Positions 34,254 to 46,819 of a DNA stretch of 64,000 bases are shown here, one piece after another (positions within the stretch are counted from its first letter, which is position 1; each line of letters opens with the position of its first letter). The stretch comes from Hyphodiscus hymeniophilus. Taxonomy: Eukaryota; Ascomycota; Leotiomycetes; Helotiales; Hyphodiscaceae. A program made the translations under genes and the position numbers. The notes beneath the pieces are model-generated. The model was given only the letters and a program-made list of their open reading frames with translations. It searched no databases and was not told where the DNA came from. The stretch spans positions 1,302,001 to 1,366,000 of the forward strand of contig VNKQ01000014.1 of the NCBI GenBank assembly GCA_016508695.1, written 5' to 3'.

Positions 34254-37127
34254 TCATATGCATAATTCGTCCTCGCTGTCGCCAAGCAGAGAATCGTTGA
34301 ACTGCCTGACAGACTTTGGATCAGGTTCCGGCTTCGTTTGCTGATGTCTCCTGATCCTGGCGCCAACGTTGGTCGTGATGTCCTGCAGCGTTGAGAAGCC
34401 TTCAGATGAAACAGAGATGAAGCTGAGCTCATCGTCACTCCCATCATCGTCAAACATCTGCCATTGAAGACTGCGACGGAGGACTCGTCTGCTCAACCTT
34501 GGCACTCGATCAATGTGCCGACGGCCGCTGCGGAGTTCTTTACTTCGCAAGGAGTTCGTAGTTGAGACAGATGCAAACGATGCATCAGTCAAAGACTTTT
34601 CACTCTGAGGAGAAGACGTTCGCTCGAAATCGCTTAAAGACTTGCTTCTGGGAGAGCTTGGTAAAAGCTCTTCACCAGGACCTTCATCATCTGACTGATC
34701 TTGGTCAGTCGAGTCCGAAGCCAGCTCATCACCCGAAGAATCGGAAGACTCAGGAGTGTTGACTTGAGGGTAGTGGCGTGAAAGACTGCCTCCAGCCTTA
34801 TCATGACGAATCCTTTCATTCTCAGCAGGGCCATTTACGGCGTCGTCGTCGTCGTCAGATCCCAATGTGGGCGACCTACTGATAGGTGAGCTCTCGAAAG
34901 ATTTAGACTGACAAGCAGTGGTCGAAATCGGCACCAAAGACTGCAGACCATGCGTTCTGGCATTGGGAAGGGTCGGCTTCTTAAACTTTCGCTGATTTGT
35001 AGGACGAAACGGTGTCTCGCATTCGCTTTGGTGTGCTCGTGGAAACTTCATGGAGTCATGACATTTCCTAGTGCTAATATGAGGCGTTGCCATGACCCAT
35101 TCGCTGATCCCCTCCTCCCATCGAAACCCAGTCCTAGAGTTGTCCACAGGGTGTCCTGGTGTCAAGCTCACCCTACGGTTGGTCTCCATGCGATGGACTT
35201 TCGCCTCCATTGCATCGGCGTAGTCGAGGTAATTTCGATCGGGAATTTCTTGTGCGAATGCCAGTGCACTATCAGCTAGTATTTCGCGGACAAGATTACC
35301 GCCTTCTGCATCAGACTCCCGAATCAGGCTTTCAAGTTTCTGATGCAAGTTCTCCAGATACTCGAAGCCAGAACTCGAGGCTCCTCTTCCACAGCAACGG
35401 GCTATTGAGCAAATAAAAGAGACAATCTCGTGGTAGGAAGGCAAAATACTCGTTTCCTTCCCCATATGGTGCAAATGGTTGAAAAGAGTTCTCATCAGGT
35501 CAAGCTCTGACTCAGGACTGTGGTGATCATTATCCCTCAGAATGAGATTTGCGATCACCAGCAATGTACCTTGAGTATTGTGGTTACAATACAGCTCCCA
35601 CTGCATCAAACAACTCCGCGCCAAGGCGACGAAATGATCATACTCAATTCTTTTTGCACTGGCACTTCGACCCAGTACATGGTTATCAGCCTCTCCACTG
35701 AGTAGCACAATAGAAGACAAAGTGGTGAGTAAACTTGAAAATGTCTGCTTCACTGCGTCGAGCATCAAACCATCACCGTTGATACTGCGGTCATTACCAC
35801 AAGCCGAAGGCCCCGATTGAGCTAGTAACGGTAGCACAGTATCCATGAATTGCAGAGCGTCCGTGTCATTCGAGCCATTGGGTAACGCTTGGATTGCTTT
35901 CGTCCAAAAAGGTCCAAGTTCTTTGGTAGCGAGCCAACTCAACGGTAAAATACCGGTGGATATCAATGCAGACATTTCCCTGTATTGGAATGAATAGTTG
36001 CCGGTGATTTCCACGAATTTCCAAAGCATGGATAACGGCCGCATCGCAGGATCATCATCAAATCGATTGAACACGCTCTTGGGCGCCGGAAACTTGGTAG
36101 TGGACAGCAGTGTTGATAGCAATATTTCGGCTTCTCCTACAGCCCGTGTATGGATGCATTGAGTAATCAAAATACCAATGAATTCGGCATCTAAAGACCC
36201 AACCCGAATAGCATCGCTAAGGAGTTGGATACCGTGTGACCTGACAATATTTCTGAAGTGTTTCCAACCTTTCCCGTTGCATCCAAAAGCTTCTAGGTCA
36301 TCATAAATCTCTGTCGATATATCTCGATTGTTGATAGCAGACTTGCTCTTAGTCACTTCCATGTGGGTAATGAAGAGTTCTTCTTCATGAGTAATGTACC
36401 GCGGAACCGTCCTGAGACAAAGAGCTAGTAGCGACTTGGACCCGACGCGATTCTTTGGAGGGCCTTCGAGGTTTGTGGCCTTGAGCAATGCTTCTAGTCC
36501 ATTATATATCCCTTCATAAATGGTGTAACGAGCAGTGGGTGTTTCTTTCCGGATCTCTCTCATTGTCCGAGAGAGATGAGAGTCCGATGAGATATCCTTG
36601 GCTTTTATACGCTTGCTGGGTCTAAACACTTGTCGGTCTACTTCAGGATCTTGGACTACAGATGAAATAGTCGATACAATCTCCCCCCTCGCTCGGTGTA
36701 AGATTGGTGTAGGAACTGAAACCTCTCCCGGAATAAATGATCTTGCTTCGTTAGAGGCTTGTAGCTTCCGTATGCGTTGAAGACCTCGAGCATCATTGTT
36801 GCTTCGGCCCCCTCTCGTAGAATATGTGCGCTTGACCTTCTTTCTTGCTTGATTCCAATCAAGGTCTGCCTCTGCCTTTCGAGTTATTCCGGCCCTTACT
36901 CCTGCTATTGTTTCCCGACCCTGAATCACAGGCTGAATCCGAGTGAGGTCTCTATTGAGAATGGCTACCCTTGATTGCAGCGCTCGTAACAGTCGATTGC
37001 ATCTCGCAGCAGTCCACTCCTTCTTCGAGTCACCCTGAGGAAGCCTTGTGTTTATCGTGGATTGTCTTCTTCGGACTGGTGTGAAGCTTTCTGCTTCGAT
37101 TGCATGGAGAGACGTTATTTTATCCAT
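34254..37127 (-). CDS. Uncharacterised 957-aa protein, single exon
   Basis: Not recognised. One uninterrupted frame of 957 codons from ATG 37127 to the stop at 34254, which is strong evidence for a real gene in this AT-moderate region. The N-terminal 60 residues hold a Trp/Arg-rich helix-like segment (KKEWTAARCNRLLRALQSR) that could be a small conserved domain. Residues about 50-200 are basic. The middle (about 250-650) is helical in character without low complexity. The last 280 residues are Ser/Asp/Glu-rich, with an acidic run near residue 760 (SDDDDD), PEE-free SDSTDQDQSDDE and a C-terminal SLLGDSEDELCI. The design (basic N-part, acidic phospho-site-rich tail) suggests a nuclear protein, but that is inference. 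It is divergent from CLU1. Confidence 0.75.
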   Translation of the reverse strand: MDKITSLHAIEAESFTPVRRRQSTINTRLPQGDSKKEWTAARCNRLLRALQSRVAILNRDLTRIQPVIQGRETIAGVRAGITRKAEADLDWNQARKKVKRTYSTRGGRSNNDARGLQRIRKLQASNEARSFIPGEVSVPTPILHRARGEIVSTISSVVQDPEVDRQVFRPSKRIKAKDISSDSHLSRTMREIRKETPTARYTIYEGIYNGLEALLKATNLEGPPKNRVGSKSLLALCLRTVPRYITHEEELFITHMEVTKSKSAINNRDISTEIYDDLEAFGCNGKGWKHFRNIVRSHGIQLLSDAIRVGSLDAEFIGILITQCIHTRAVGEAEILLSTLLSTTKFPAPKSVFNRFDDDPAMRPLSMLWKFVEITGNYSFQYREMSALISTGILPLSWLATKELGPFWTKAIQALPNGSNDTDALQFMDTVLPLLAQSGPSACGNDRSINGDGLMLDAVKQTFSSLLTTLSSIVLLSGEADNHVLGRSASAKRIEYDHFVALARSCLMQWELYCNHNTQGTLLVIANLILRDNDHHSPESELDLMRTLFNHLHHMGKETSILPSYHEIVSFICSIARCCGRGASSSGFEYLENLHQKLESLIRESDAEGGNLVREILADSALAFAQEIPDRNYLDYADAMEAKVHRMETNRRVSLTPGHPVDNSRTGFRWEEGISEWVMATPHISTRKCHDSMKFPRAHQSECETPFRPTNQRKFKKPTLPNARTHGLQSLVPISTTACQSKSFESSPISRSPTLGSDDDDDAVNGPAENERIRHDKAGGSLSRHYPQVNTPESSDSSGDELASDSTDQDQSDDEGPGEELLPSSPRSKSLSDFERTSSPQSEKSLTDASFASVSTTNSLRSKELRSGRRHIDRVPRLSRRVLRRSLQWQMFDDDGSDDELSFISVSSEGFSTLQDITTNVGARIRRHQQTKPEPDPKSVRQFNDSLLGDSEDELCI

Positions 37128-37605
37128 TATAGAAATCTAATTACATTTAGCATAGCTCATAAGGAGTCCGGCCACGTTTGAGCGAATCTACAGACCGTGG
37201 CAATTGATTATCGTGAATGCATAGCGATTTAACAAAAATGCAAGATGATTCCCGTATCTCTTCTCCAAAAATGAGCAATTGAATGCTGCAAGCGATGCTG
37301 TGGTGTAATCAAATCGAAAGCAAGTTGTTGTTGATGAAAGTAAACAAAAACCCGGCTACCTGGGCTAAGAACATGCAGCCTTACGCTAAAACGGGGCCAC
37401 GGAGCATTCCGGCATTGAGCCCCGAGAGCTCCTGGTGCTCCAAAAAACTTTCTCCAAGGGAACCTTCAATTTGGGTTTGAAGCACTCATTCCTTTTTCTG
37501 TAACAATACAAAAGCGTCGTTCTCTCCTTTTCGCCGGATTATCACGCCTTGCCTACTATCTTCTTGAATTGACCTATTCCTGTGCAATTGTTCACACATT
37601 CGGCC
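37128..37605. promoter_or_regulatory. Bidirectional promoter: orphan 957-aa gene / CLU1
   Basis: A 478-bp head-to-head region with no open frame of interest. No specific site is recognised. Confidence 0.4.
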
Positions 37606-40600
37606 ATGGCAGAAGTTTCGAGTAATGACGTGAACACTGGCCCCTCTGGTAAGTATGAATAAACTCAACTGGTGTACCTGCGCTTCAAATCTTGGATTAC
37701 AGCTTCAGATCGATTGGGTAGAGTGATTGACTAATATTAACTGCCCCAGAAAATCCCAAAGAGTCATCCAGCAGTGTACAGACAGCTGCTGGCATTGATG
37801 ATGAGACTACGAATGGAGAAGATGGAGCTGAGGAAGGGGGCAGCCAGGCTCAAGAGGGTAAGACTCCATGGATTATTGAGGCATGGCAGATTGGAGAGAG
37901 TCGTAGATTCACATGCTAATGGCGACTCAAAGTTGTTTTCCACCTTACCGTGCATCTTCCTCACGAGCCCAAAAAGATCCAGATCATGGTTAGTCAATGA
38001 GTGGAAAGTTTTATGCTGTTTCTCACCGATTGCAGGTTTCTACTCAAGAAGCTGTACACGATGTTCGACAATCGATCATCGAGCTACCCGGAACCTTCCA
38101 GTATTCTTGCTTCCATCTCGAGCATAACGGAGAACGAGTCAACGACTTCATTCAGCTGTCGGAGATACCTGGATTGACTGCAGAATCAGAATTCAAGTTA
38201 GTGGAGGATCCATACACTGAGAAGGAGGCTCGACTACACATCATCAGAGTTCGAGAACTCATTGGTGCTGCGGGTGACCGAACAGACACTCTGACTGGAA
38301 TCCTCTCCGGCGTCTCCCTCCACGACTCAGTCACTGCTGCCGATGCCGCTACAAACGAGTTAGTACATTCTATGGCTGGTTACGACTTCAGTGCTCGGGG
38401 AGACATTTCTACCTTGCTTCCCCAGGTTCAAGACTCCGCTCCTAAGACCTTGAAATCTATATCAGTGTCTCCTTGGAATCCTCCACCATACCATTTGCGT
38501 CAGAAGGGCCATCTCCTGTATCTGCAAGTGACAACAAATGAAGGAGAACAGTACCAAATCACATCCCACGTTTCTGGATTCTACATGAACAAATCTACAA
38601 ACATCAAGTTCGACCCTTTCCCTCGGGGTGCGCCAAAGAATTTCTCTGCACACTCTCTGCTGAATCTGATAAGTGATGTGTCATCTTCCTTTGATACTTC
38701 TTTCAAGAGCTTGCAAGATTACAACAATACCAAAGAACCTTTGGCCAACTTCCAGATAACCAATGCGACTCCTGCCAGCCCCTGGATCGTACCGAGCTCC
38801 TCCTCGCCATTGGTCACGCATCAAGCTGACATCACGCGAACGCAAGAGAGCTACCTGATAAATGGCATTGAAAATACAGAGACACTGCGGGATTGGAACG
38901 AAGAATTTCAGTCGACTAGGGAACTGCCCAAAGAGACTGTTCAGGATCGCGTCTTCCGGGAACGACTGACCTCAAAGCTCTTTGCCGACTACAATGACGC
39001 CGCTTCACGTGGCGCTGTTCTGGTCGCGAGAGGTGAAGTTGCTCCTTTGAACCCTACCGAGGGTAGGGATGCTCAGATATTTGTGTACAATAATGTATTT
39101 TTCTCATTTGGGGCGGATGGTGTGGGCACATTCGCGACAGAGGGTGGAGATGAAGCAGCTCGAGTTGCGACGGGTAAGGACGTAATGGGGGTAAGAATGG
39201 CCAACCAGCTGGATATTGAAGGTCTCTTCACTCCCGGAACGGTAGTTGTCGATTATCTCGGTAAACGCGTTGTTGGCCAAAGCATTGTTCCTGGTATCTT
39301 TAAGCAACGTGATCCTGGAGAGAATCAGATCGATTATGGGGCCGTTGACGGGAAAGATGTCGTGGCTGCCGACGAGAAATTTGTATCGGTCTTTGAAAAA
39401 TTGTCGAAGGCATTGAAAGTCAAGAAGCACGCAGTCTGGGACAAAGAGGGCAAGCGACATGAGCTTGAGGGAAGCATTGAGACGAAGGGTCTATTCGGTA
39501 CCGATGGAAGAAAGTATGTGCTTGATCTATACAGAATCACACCTTTGGACATTTGCTGGATGGAGGAAGTTGGAACGGCCATCGACAGCCCAGAAAAGAC
39601 GAATGGCGCGAGTGCGAATCCTTACCCGCATAGGATGACTGTTCTGAGATCCGAGCTTATTGACGCTTACTGGAAGAGTAAGATGCGGGAATGGGTCAAT
39701 GACGAACTTGCGTCTAGACGTAAGACGAAGGAGGAAAACTCCTCTGCTGGAACCAAGAATATCAAAGATCAAGCCAGCGCTGATGCTCCAACGGAGACGA
39801 ACGGCACTGTTGTTGAAAAGAAGGAAGGTGCCACTGACGAAGAGTCAGCTGAACTCACCAAGGCAGCGGACTTTGACAACGAGAGAATTGACATCTCGGA
39901 CTTCCAATTTTCGCTGAACCCTGATGCTTTTAGTGGCCAGGAGCCTCAGAGCGAGGCCGAGAAGGAGCAATGGGCCGAGGATGAGCAAGAAGTCAGACTC
40001 GCGAGCGAGTTCCTTCGAAAGGCTGTTCTCCCCGAACTCATTCATGATTTGAAGGAGGGAGATGTTGGGTTCCCAATGGACGGTAGATCATTGAGTCTTT
40101 TGTTGCACAAACGAGGTATCAATATCAGGTATCTTGGCAAAGTTGCTGAACTTGCAGATGGGAAGAGACTCGAGTCTTTACGCGTCCTCGCACTTCAAGA
40201 GATGGTATCGAGAGCTTTCAAGCATATTGCTGGCAAATACTTACGTTACTTACCGATCCCTCTCACTACCGCTTGCGTCGCTCACCTTCTCAACTGCCTG
40301 CTCGGCGCTGAGTTGAATCCTAAGCCCAAGGCCGAGATTGATGAGTGTTTGGCGACACTTTACCCGGAAGCCGACCTCAAGTTTCAAGACGTCACCCCTG
40401 AAAGCTTGAAGCAGGAGATTGAAACGCAGATCCTTCGGAGGTACCGTTATAAGATCGACGACAGCTGGACATCCAACATCAAGCACTTACAACTCCTCCG
40501 TGAGGTGTCATTGAAACTTGGACTGCAACTGGGGATCAAGGAATACCGATTCACGAATCAGAGCTCCAATGCCACCAATGACGCTGTTCCGGCTGCTAAC

Positions 40601-41740
40601 GGTTCAGCTAGAGAGCCTGCTGCCAATGGACATGCTCTCAGTAGCAAGAAGAAAAAGAAGGCCCGCGATGGTTCTCCAGCATCGACTTCTTCTGGGCATG
40701 CGCTCTCACCACAGAGTTTCACACCTGAGGACATTCTCAATATCGTCCCCCTGACCAAAGAAGCGTCACCAAGAAGCGCACTCGCGGAAGAGGCTCTGGA
40801 AGCTGGTCGGATCTCTATCCTTCAAAACCAAAAGAAGCTGGGCCAAGAACTCCTCCTCGAGTCCCTCTCCCTTCATGAGCAAATTTACGGTATCATCCAT
40901 CCCGAAGTAGCTCGCGTCTACAGCACCCTCTCAATGCTTTACTACCAGCTCGAAGAAAAGGAGGCTGCTGTCGAGCTTGCGCGCAAATCTGTCATCGTTC
41001 ATGAACGTACCCTTGGTGTTGACGATGCCGAGACAATTCTCTCTTACCTCAATCTCGCGCTGATCCTCCACGCGAATGGCAGTTCTAAGCAAGCTCTCTC
41101 GTACGTCAAGCACGCTTTGTCACTCTGGAAAGTTGTTTATGGCCCGGCCCACCCTGACTCCATAACAACTATCAACAATGCAGCCGTGATGTTGCAACAC
41201 CTTCGAGATTACCATGAATCTCGACTCTGGTTCGAAGCCTCCCTCAACATCTGCGAGGACGTATACGGCAAGCAATCTTTGAATGCTGCGACATTACTCT
41301 TCCAGCTCGCACAAGCTCTTGCACTGGACAAGGACTCAAAAGGTGCCGTCAACCGCATGAAAGAATCATACAACATCTTCCTGAACGAGCTAGGCCCGAA
41401 CGACAAAAACACCAAGGAAGCAGAGAACTGGCTTGAACAACTGACGCAGAATGCTGTGTCATTAGCCAAACAAGCGAAGGATATCGCAGCTCGTCGTGTT
41501 CGAGCCGGAATCCGAGTCTCGCCTCGCGTGACTCTCGGCCAGACTCACCCTCAACTTCAAGTCGGCCAGAGCGCCGATGCAGCTGCGGGGCGTGACCGAA
41601 CTGGCTTGGGAGGACTTGATTCGAGAAGCATTGACGAGCTGTTGAGATTCATTGAAGGCACAGACCAGAAGGCTTCAAGTCAAAAGAAGAGACCGGGACG
41701 CAGCAATCCGAAACGACGAGGAGGGGTTGCTGGGAAATAG
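37606..41740 (+). CDS. CLU1: Clustered mitochondria protein (CLU1 / eIF3-associated p135)
   Basis: Cytosolic mRNA-binding protein needed for normal mitochondrial distribution, co-purified with eIF3. Exons 37606-37648, 37750-37857, 37933-37988 and 38036-41740 give 1303 aa, the usual fungal length. After an acidic start comes the ubiquitin-like CLU-N region (VVFHLTVHLPHEPKKIQIM-VSTQEAVHDVRQSI, about residues 48-140). The CLU domain covers about 340-600 (RVFRERLTSKLFADYNDAASRGAVLVARGE...). A charged linker and the central eIF3-p135 region follow (VSRAFKHIAGKYLRYLP). TPR repeats occupy about 1015-1208 (HPEVARVYSTLSMLYYQ, AETILSYLNLALILH, HPDSITTINNAAVMLQ). The three short 5' exons are joined by introns of 101, 75 and 47 nt. 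The second uses an AAAG acceptor with branch GCTAAT, the only choice that avoids an in-frame TAA and restores EVVFHLTV. Tail is basic (KKRPGRSNPKRRGG). Confidence 0.95.
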
Positions 41741-43126
41741 ATGTGCATAAATTAAACTCAGCGCCGACGGAACATAAAGTATGGTGAAAAGGGTGGAAGC
41801 ATTGGGTCCGGAGTTTGCTCTTATTCGACTGTTGTATGAATGCGTGCCGATTAATTGTACATTACAGGTGCCTATCTGCGCCATTTACACCCCTCTTACG
41901 GCCTCCGTGCTGTTGTTTGCATACTTGTACTATAGCATCTGTAGATGGCGGGCATAGCCTAAGAAGAAAGATCTTCCCTCACATTTATCCCCTTGAGAGT
42001 CCACAGGGTCCCTAGTTCTCAGAGAAAGATTCTGTGGATCTAAGTTTGGAGAATCGCGCTTTCTTGGGCGAGAAATACACTCGTAGAGTGGGGGGAGTAG
42101 GCACTGCTTTGTGAATCCGAAGATTGAAGGATAGTAAAAGTCGGATACGATTGGTAAAAGCCCATGTAAATTGGATCTTGTGTTCTTCAGCGACCATATA
42201 TAATCTAGTGATACGGGACGATTGAGATGCGCTACTTGGGTTTACAGGACACCAAGAAGGGCGAATTCCTGGGGAGTAGCGTCGAGCCTTCCGCGAGTCA
42301 AAGAGGACTTTCTCTATCCAAGGCAAAGCCACTATTCATGGGCGTTGCTGGATGTAATAAACCCGGGATTCCAAAGAACATCCTTCTTCACGCTCTCGGG
42401 GAAGACGATAAGATGCAGCAACCAACTTCACGTATTGATACTTACGCATTGATAACTGCTCGGTGCCACATCCATGAGCATAGGGTCATTTCCGTCCCTC
42501 GTTTCGTTTCTCCGTTTCAGCTTGAATCCCATAGAGTCAGCGACTGCTTCTCGAAGTCACAATGTGGACAGTGGAGGCATAAGCAATTGGACCTTGTTCT
42601 CTGGCTCATTGGAAGCTGCGTAGCGGTGTTGAACTTGAACCGATCTTGAATTATTGACCACGCCGTCTTCGTAATCGTGATACTTTAAAGTGTGAGCAGA
42701 AGTCTGGATTATATGTTGACTGGATTTGACCATAGTCCTTAGGGACCAAGGTGCATGTAGCCTCCACAGCAGGGCTCAGTGAAGAACATAATATGAGTAG
42801 ACGTTTGTGATTGATTGGTGTTCTCAAAGCAAGAGGTAAGCTACAAGGAGAAACAGCACATTCAAAAGCAACGACTTATGGTACAAAAACAGAGAAAGCC
42901 ACGCAACGCCACAGCTCCCATCCCGTTTATCCACCCCTTGTAGATACCCATTGGTGTTGCAAGATTAAGAAATTAGACGGAGCCGACGCTATGCATTATT
43001 TAAACAAATTGGAAACAGAACCAAGTCCATCACATAACTACCCTCCAACACAGGCAAATGAAGAGATGATAGTCTGCACTGTGGTGAAAGGTACTTCAGA
43101 GGCAATTGGTGAGGAGATTGAAGAAA
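41741..43126. other. Convergent intergenic region, no supported gene
   Basis: Lies between the 3' ends of CLU1 and the forkhead gene. A 140-codon open frame at 42227-42649 has no recognisable feature and is not called. Confidence 0.5.
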
Positions 43127-45270
43127 TCAAGACCGGCTATTGACAGCACTGGCAAGCGCGGCAAGACCATTGCTGGGAGGGGGGATCGAATGGTATGAGC
43201 CGATGCTCTGGAACCCCCTGCTTCCTTTAGCTTACGTTCACTATACAGAGACGGCGATACATACTTGGTAAGATCAAATCCAACATCTTCTTCTTCAACT
43301 TCTTCAGTATTTGAAGCTTCCTGCCTGGCGGGCGTGCTAATACGAACAGGGCTGACTTTACGTGCAGGAACCGGGCTGCTACTTGCTGGTACAGGAGGGA
43401 GAGCGCTGCTTTTTATGGGGCTCGAGTCAAAACCTCTCATCGGAGTTTGGTCGGCATACTTCCAGAAAGGTGCTGGAGAGCTGGTAGGCATGTGCTGACT
43501 TGGTCTCTGGGCCGTGCTAGGAGGAGCAAGATAAGGTTGAACGCGATGAGGAGCGGGTGTGACGAGGGAACCGGTCTCATCTTGTAAATAAGATGACGAA
43601 AGAGCTGGCGGGGAGCCTGGTGTATTATCGGACAGGCCGTAAGCATTGGTATTGGGTCTTCGATGTCTTGGCAACGGGCTGCCATCGCCAGGAAGCTGCT
43701 CACGAGCTCTTGAAAGCTGTCCGGGTCGGTCAGGTGTGTACTGAGGTACGCCGGAAGGATACGAACTCAACGGAGGTGAATGAGAATATGGAGAAAGCTT
43801 CCGAGTCGAGTCAGGATTACTCAGACCGTCTCCAGAAGGCCGGCCCAGCGTGCCCAAGTTGGCTGGTGAGTTGGGAGCTGAAGATCCTCGATGACCACCA
43901 CGCCCGCCTCGATTGCAGCTCCTAATCATTTCATCTCGAGCTTCAGGAACAATACACCACTTCATGCCCTTTCCAGGTTCGTCAGTTGCGCGAGCAATCT
44001 TATTGAAGGACTTGTTCAGTGATAGATTATGGCGAATAGAGTTCTAATTGATGGTCAGCGGCATCACGGGATAAATGGTGAATATCAGCTTACCTGCCAT
44101 CCACCACCATGCTGATGCCTATAGTAAGCATACTTCTCCATGATGTACGTGTAGATCCCATTCAATGTCAGTCTCTCATCCTCAGTTTGGAAGATTGCTT
44201 GGCTAATCATCTGAGCATAGCTGAATGAGGGTTTGATGTGAGAGTTTGAATCGAGACTTAAATCAACATCGTCGGTGCTCAGGAGAATCGTGCCGCCGTT
44301 CGTGTAACCCGGTGACTTTCGGGCCGAGTAAGGACCTTTGCTGCGAGCACTGGCAGGAGTCCCTGGTCGTTGGTAATTTGGAGGAGCTGGTGCGATTGCC
44401 AGAGGACCAGAGCCACCATTTTGACCTAGGGAGGCGCCTGCTGTTGAATTTCTTGCTGAATTTGGAAGATCAAAGATATTTGATTCCTCCTCCTCCTCCA
44501 CCGTGACCAAGCCAGCTCTTTGAAGATATCTTCTATGAACCTTGAGACTGCCATCTTGCTCAGGCAGAACAAACATCATTTCAACTCCACCTATCTCAAC
44601 TACCTCCCCACTGATGAGTTTATGTGTCTGCGTGCGCCGGAGAATCTCGTTGTCAATCTTGATACCATTCCGACCTTGGACCAGTATATTCCAACATTCG
44701 GTATCGGAGTCGTAGTAGACTTGGGCGTGCTGTCGCGAGACCATCTTGCTAGGACCCAGATCGATATGGACTCCAGTATCGGGTTGGTCGTCTGGCAGGA
44801 CAGACTCAGCAAGCTGGCCCGCTGGAGCGGGATTCGCGTTCTCCGGGGGTCGTCCAATATTGTTCTTGAGTCTCTTGACGTAAAACGTCCAATCCTTTCC
44901 GGTGAGTTTCGCATACGCCTGAACTCCCTCTTTGTTATGCCTCTCATGAATTACATTCGCATGATCTTGACTAGCTTGAACTGGGTGTTCTGGCAATGCT
45001 AGGTGGGGCACGACGGCGGATATCAACTCTTCGTCGTTCAAATCAATCCCAGATCGGTCTCGGGGCAAAGTAATTTCAGGTTCAATTTCTGGTTCCTCAA
45101 CGGGCTCAACCTACACAGCTTGTCAGTAGATTCTCGTCAATTCGGGGTCTTGACAGTATCACTACCTTCTTTCTTCTTTTCGCTGGTCGGGAAGGCGATG
45201 AATCGGGGATGTCAACATGATTGACAGGTTCTCGGCGGGTTCGCTGAGGGCGTTTTGAGGATGGAGGCAT
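43127..45270 (-). CDS. fkh2: FHA-forkhead transcription factor (Fkh1/Fkh2 type)
   Basis: Cell-cycle transcription factor that binds forkhead sites with its winged helix and phospho-threonine partners with its FHA domain. Minus-strand exons 45270-45166, 45110-44094, 44043-43265 and 43217-43127 give 663 aa. Exon 1 ends in a basic nuclear-localisation-like RPAKRRKK. FHA lies at about residues 109-214 (WTFYVKRLKNNIGRPPE, MVSRQHAQVYYD, NGIKIDN). The forkhead lies at about 325-410 (SYAQMISQAIF, LTLNGIYTYIMEKY, GGGWQ-NSIRHNLSLNKSF). The C-part is Ser/Pro-rich with many SP/TP sites, as expected of a CDK target. A last 91-nt exon was found by the splice ACCAA-GTATGT...GCAG-GGGG, restoring DLTKGFQSIGSYHS and ending VNSRS; without it the reading runs on into unrelated sequence. 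Divergent from TFC4. Confidence 0.92.
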
Positions 45271-46819
45271 TCTCGCGGGTTTGACTGCGCCGCGGCAGAG
45301 GTACAGTGAGGTTTTACGATCCTGGAAAAGAGGTAGGCAATGTCAGGACTTGATCGCAAGAGAGAGGATATGGTGAGGAGCGCCTGGGCGTTTCTTTTGC
45401 GATGGGTGTGAATTGACAGACCTTGAAGAAGCACAGGAGTGCTGGACAACTACCCTGACAGTTGAGAAATAGTCGCGATTGTGTTCCACCGGGACGTGGT
45501 CCTCTTTGCTGGAAATCTGGTTGCGAGAATGGCAAACCTTGGGAATCCTTTGAAAGGATCAATCACGCGTCCGATGTGATGTACTCGAGAGCTTGGGGCG
45601 GACTCCCCTCGTCGTGCGCTTGCGTGGGCGTTAGACTAAGGTCGACCCAATATGTACTGAAACCGGCGCAGAATGATTGGAAAGAACGTGAAAGTGTGAA
45701 GGGATCTGAGGAGGTCAATTTCGAATGTGGGCGGTGTCAATATTTGCGAGCCCCCACAAACTCGATCACGGATGCTTTCAATTCTTTGCGACGTGTGATT
45801 GGCCGAACCAAGGTTTGTAAATACTACTATCGGTATCCGCACGTTTTCTTCTACGGATCTGTTTTGACGCTATGATGTGATATTCGGTACCTACCTAGGA
45901 AATCATTAATTCACACGTGCGGGTTTGCGTCATTGTTCCTTTTTCCACTCACTGACTACTATCTAAGGCATTTAACCACATACCTTAGTCTTTCAGTAAC
46001 TGCTTTGATACAGACGAACGCAGCTCAGTCATGTGACCGAATACTTCGCCTGAGGCCCAAAACCATTAAGCTGAGTTTCAGTATCTCAACACTTCCCCAG
46101 GCACAAATGACGGCCTTGGCCATTTCATCTGATCATCTCTTTCTTCAAGAGCAAAGGGAGCTGAGTCATGCATTCTTTGGACTCCTATGGCTAATGGAGG
46201 TAGGTTCAATCCCGCTAATTATACACTTATGCCTCGCTACAAAGATGCTTTGGCAGGTTCTCCTTCTTGTGAAAACAATGGGCGATTGAAATTGCTTCAT
46301 TTGTAGCATCTTATGTAAATTGGGAGCCCTGAAAGCCTTGAAAAAAACCTGAACGGCCCAATTTTTGGAGCAACTCGGATCTACCTAATCGTTCAAGATT
46401 TTGAAGAACTCATTGAGTTGTAAAAGATACGAAATGTGGCACGAACTTAATTTCTATCTCAGTGTATGGGACCACAAAAACTTACCTCCTTGCACGTCTT
46501 TATGCTTCGATGTGATTTTAGTAGATGAGCTCGAGGAGTTAGTCCACTCCTTGTTGTAAATTTGTAATCTCATCCAAGGCCTTATGATAGATAATGGCAC
46601 GTTGTATATTAATCCAAACACCCGGCTAAGGCAAGGCTGACGATTCCTTTTGTCTTTTGTGTCCATGAGAGACATGGTTAACTTTTTACAGAACCAACGA
46701 ATCCACCACTCCGCCAAATACTTCGCCTTTGCTACCAGCACATTGAGACTCTGCGGTGTACTGTTGCCGACTCTTAACATCCCTTCCGAGAATGAAACAA
46801 CCGCGAAAGTACCCCAGTC
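45271..46819. promoter_or_regulatory. Bidirectional promoter region: fkh2 / TFC4
   Basis: About 1.5 kb between divergent start codons. E-box-like CACGTG lies at about 45914-45919. Open frames here (including one of 207 codons on the minus strand that overlaps the TFC4 start) lack any support. Confidence 0.4.

Noticed and set aside
42227..42649. 140-codon open frame between CLU1 and fkh2
   Set aside because: No motif, no splice logic and no neighbours to support it; it could be a lineage-specific gene but nothing shows this.
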